From positions 1 through 16,032 of the forward strand of contig JAZDID010000088.1 of the NCBI GenBank assembly GCA_043805315.1: a stretch of 16,032 bases of DNA. The letters run 5' to 3'. Below are positions 14,162 through 16,032 of the stretch, one piece after another. A program made the translations under genes and the position numbers. This stretch comes from JAHJEM01 sp043805315. Lineage in GTDB: Archaea; Nanobdellota; Nanobdellia; Woesearchaeales; JAHJEM01. The notes under the pieces are model-generated. The model did no database searches. It saw nothing but the letters and a program-made list of their open reading frames with translations, and was not told where the DNA came from. Each line of letters begins with the position of its first letter. Within the stretch, counting starts at the first letter, position 1.

Positions 14162-14194
14162 TTTCGTTTTACCACTGAATAAGTATGAATTTTT

Positions 14195-14206
14195 CAGATT
14201 AATCTG
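14195..14206. repeat. Perfect 12-base palindrome CAGATTAATCTG
   Basis: A perfect palindrome flanked by two copies of TTTTTCAGA-like sequence (14190-14198 and 14208-14216). It lies between the stop of the HAD gene and the promoter of the HD cassette. It could be an operator half-site pair upstream of the cassette, or a processing hairpin at the HAD transcript end. Confidence 0.4.
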
Positions 14207-14224
14207 ATTTTTCAGAATTGCCCT

Positions 14225-14950
14225 TTAGTGCTTCCCATCCCTGTAGCCGATCTTTTCCAGGATGTCCAGGAGCTCGATGATGTCAGTGATAGTATAGTCA
14301 ACGTAGGGATAGGTCGTCATCGTCGGCAGTGTTCCTTGGAACCAGACAGTTGTCATGCCCATCTTTTTCGGGCTGGACAGGTCTTTCATCGGCACGTCGC
14401 CGACCATCATGCACTCCCGGGGCTGCACGCCTAATTTCTGGCAGATCATCTCGTAGTTTTTCTTGTCCGGCTTGTTCACGCCTGAGTCGTCGCTTGTGAA
14501 GACAAGGTCAAAGTATTTGTGGATGCCGATCTTCTTCACCCGCTCCACTTTGATGCCGCGATGGCCGTCAGAGTCGCTGAGCAGGACAAGCGTGTATTTC
14601 TTCTTTTTCAGGGTCTCGAGCACTTTCTTGGAGTTGGGGAAGAGCTTTGTCTTCTTCATGATCATCTTCCAATAATACTCAACCACTTCATCGATGTAGG
14701 TGTAATCTCCCTTAATGTCGAGCCGGGCGAGCGTTTCAGTGATCCAGAGAATCCTGCTGTACTCTTCAGGACTGGCTTTTTGGTGCAGCCGCGCTTTCTT
14801 GATGGTGTTGAACTCCCGCAGGAAATCCCGCTCAGAAATCTTGTATTTTTTCGCGAGCTTTTTTGCTATAAGGACATCCACTTCTGCCTCATAGGGCAGC
14901 CATTCCTCAAGCGTGTTGTCATAATCGAAGATGACCGTGGTGACCTTCAT
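14225..14950 (-). CDS. HAD-superfamily hydrolase (phosphatase-like)
   Basis: A 241-residue cytosolic enzyme with all HAD motifs: motif I FDYDNTL with nucleophile D9 and acid D11, motif II LLSDSDG (S125), motif III K160 in VNKPDKKNYE, and motif IV VGDVPMKD (D185, D190). A helical C1-type cap lies between motifs I and II (about 17-100). This is the phosphoglycolate-phosphatase-like subclass; the substrate cannot be told from sequence. It follows the small helical protein by 18 bases on the same strand with no clear Shine-Dalgarno, so it is probably expressed from the upstream promoter. Confidence 0.88.
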   Translation of the reverse strand: MKVTTVIFDYDNTLEEWLPYEAEVDVLIAKKLAKKYKISERDFLREFNTIKKARLHQKASPEEYSRILWITETLARLDIKGDYTYIDEVVEYYWKMIMKKTKLFPNSKKVLETLKKKKYTLVLLSDSDGHRGIKVERVKKIGIHKYFDLVFTSDDSGVNKPDKKNYEMICQKLGVQPRECMMVGDVPMKDLSSPKKMGMTTVWFQGTLPTMTTYPYVDYTITDIIELLDILEKIGYRDGKH

Positions 14951-14968
14951 GTTCCAGAAAAACAGGAT

Positions 14969-15214
14969 TTACTTGATCATGTCCTCGATCGGCTTTTTCG
15001 GTTTTCCTGCGCCTCCTTTCTTTGCAAGGTCCTCTGCCTCTTTCTCCAAATCAACGCCGAGCTCTTTCAGCGCAGAGATGTGCATCTGCATAAGCTGCTC
15101 GACGATCTGCAGGATTTTCAGCATCTCCTGCCGCTCTTTTGCCAATGTGCTCAATGCTCCCTTATGGAAGCCGGTCTGCTCTTCCTTTGTCGCCACATTC
15201 TTCTCTCCTGCCAT
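14969..15214 (-). CDS. Small helical, probably coiled-coil protein upstream of the HAD gene
   Basis: An 81-residue protein beginning MAGEKNVATKEEQTG, with long amphipathic helices from about 20 to 65 (leucine/isoleucine heptad-like spacing in MLKILQIVEQLMQMHISAL) and a flexible GGAGKPKKP linker before a short C-terminal helix. It has no cysteines and no membrane segment. The family is not recognised. The ATG is preceded by AAGGTGA at four bases' distance, a good Shine-Dalgarno. It probably heads a two-gene operon with the HAD hydrolase. Confidence 0.65.
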   Translation of the reverse strand: MAGEKNVATKEEQTGFHKGALSTLAKERQEMLKILQIVEQLMQMHISALKELGVDLEKEAEDLAKKGGAGKPKKPIEDMIK

Positions 15215-15268
15215 AGGGTCACCTTCGTGGATATGATTTTATCAGGATACAGCAGAGTTTTTCCAGGG

Positions 15269-15278
15269 GTTTAAATAG
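15269..15278 (-). promoter_or_regulatory. TATA box of the helical-protein / HAD operon
   Basis: The minus strand reads CTATTTAAAC. It lies in a 17-base stretch (15269-15285) that matches the trm1 promoter at 15 of 17 positions. It is about 60 bases from the ATG, leaving a leader of roughly 30 bases with the AAGGTGA site. Confidence 0.5.
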
Positions 15279-15367
15279 TTATTGGAAGAGGATGCTATGC
15301 AGTATGATTCATGAGTAATGACAGCAGTATTTCAAGTATGCTTTCCTGGCATGTTATTTTATTTTTT

Positions 15368-16032
15368 TCAAGTTGTAATATGCCGGTGCAGAATTCGATA
15401 TTTATTCATTTCTTTTAAATGCCTGTTGTATTCTTTAACCGAGATATCTCCTCCAAATACCCTTTCTAATGGGCTCACCAATCTCTTTCGCAGGTTGTAT
15501 GTATCTGCTGTTTTGCTATATGCAACCCATCCTTCGAGGAAATCATATACTGCATCATACTCAATTTCCTTTTTTGCATACTGCGCACACATCAGGTGAA
15601 GTTTTTTCTGGAATTTTCTCATGTTTCGCTTGGCTAATAGCTTATGGCTTGTGAAAATTCTTAAGCCGAGAAAGCGGACACTTTTCCATATCTCCCTGAT
15701 TTGCGATTTTTCCGGGTGCAGTTCAAGTTTGAGATTCTCTTGCAAGAAGCTGTTGATGGAAGAGAGGAATTCCTTCAATTTCTCCTCATCCTGGTGAAGT
15801 ATCACGAAGTCATCAACGTATCGTATGTACTGTTTGGCTTTCAAGGAGTTTTTGATGTATTGGTCCATTTCATGCAGGTACACGTTAGCAAAAAACTGGC
15901 TTGTCAGATTTCCCAATGGCATGCCTTTCCCTCTCTCCTTCGCATGGTAATTATTGAGAATCGTTTTGATGAGCCAGAGCACGTTATTGTCATGAATCCT
16001 CCTTTGAATGATGCGTAGCAATATATGATGGT
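15368..16032 (-). CDS. Reverse transcriptase of the diversity-generating-retroelement type (5' end outside the window)
   Basis: The frame is open through the right edge and stops at TGA 15370-15368, giving about 220 C-terminal residues. RT motif 4 reads MPLGNLTSQFFANVYLHEMD. Its GxxxSQ (15896-15913) replaces the QGxxxSP of group II intron and retron RTs, which is the known mark of diversity-generating retroelement RTs. RT motif 5 is RYVDDFVIL with the catalytic YVDD (15809-15820). KSQIREIWKSVRFLGLRI follows as motifs 6-7, then a helical thumb. The N-terminal fingers and any template repeat lie outside the window. The TTG at 16021 is not needed as a start, because the frame continues upstream (HHI). 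No maturase or endonuclease domain is seen. Confidence 0.85.
   Translation of the reverse strand, partial: HHILLRIIQRRIHDNNVLWLIKTILNNYHAKERGKGMPLGNLTSQFFANVYLHEMDQYIKNSLKAKQYIRYVDDFVILHQDEEKLKEFLSSINSFLQENLKLELHPEKSQIREIWKSVRFLGLRIFTSHKLLAKRNMRKFQKKLHLMCAQYAKKEIEYDAVYDFLEGWVAYSKTADTYNLRKRLVSPLERVFGGDISVKEYNRHLKEMNKYRILHRHITT

Noticed and set aside
14519..15274. Long plus-strand frame opposite the HAD and helical-protein genes
   Set aside because: It is antisense to two well-supported genes and its translation shows no family features.
15215..15367. Search for a DGR template repeat in the spacer downstream of the reverse transcriptase
   Set aside because: The spacer is short and partly promoter, and no adenine-differing match to any coding region in the window was seen. 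The template is probably outside the window.

Overview
The window reads as a chromosomal segment of an archaeon, most likely a DPANN-type lineage (Woesearchaeota or Pacearchaeota-like; this placement is inference). It carries archaeal-type translation genes: IF5B-type aIF2, a short aEF-1 beta, Trm1, type II methionine aminopeptidase, and a four-CxxC zinc-ribbon protein next to aEF-1 beta. Genes are compact, and AT-rich TATA boxes recur about 25-30 bases before start codons, which suggests mostly leaderless transcripts. A reverse transcriptase of the diversity-generating retroelement (DGR) class is cut by the right edge. DGRs are known to be frequent in DPANN genomes.

Left third (1-4008): the tail of an unidentified gene; an SMR-type small transporter; an AlkD-like DNA glycosylase; type II MetAP; a convergent Yip1-like membrane protein; a 230-base spacer with a G-quadruplex-type run; and a tightly overlapping three-gene membrane operon of unknown function, whose first gene has only 58 codons.

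Middle (4093-10496): CTP synthase; a zinc-ribbon protein coupled to aEF-1 beta (TTG start with a strong Shine-Dalgarno); convergent Trm1 without the usual zinc cysteines; a 59-residue unknown ORF; an AT-rich island with a low-molecular-weight phosphatase-like protein; then aIF5B overlapping a NIP7/NOL1-like PUA protein. This is mostly translation and RNA-modification housekeeping.

Right third (10524-16032): all minus strand and accessory in character. Three unrecognised genes (14096 down to 10524) form a possible cassette. The first has a RelA/SpoT-type HD hydrolase signature with no visible synthetase domain, the second has a two-CxxC zinc site, and the third has no recognisable domain. Upstream lie a HAD phosphatase coupled to a small helical protein, then the C-terminal part of the DGR-type reverse transcriptase.

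The two most interesting items are the SpoT-like HD cassette and the edge-truncated DGR reverse transcriptase. No tRNA, rRNA or CRISPR array was seen. All family calls are by reading motifs; no search was run.
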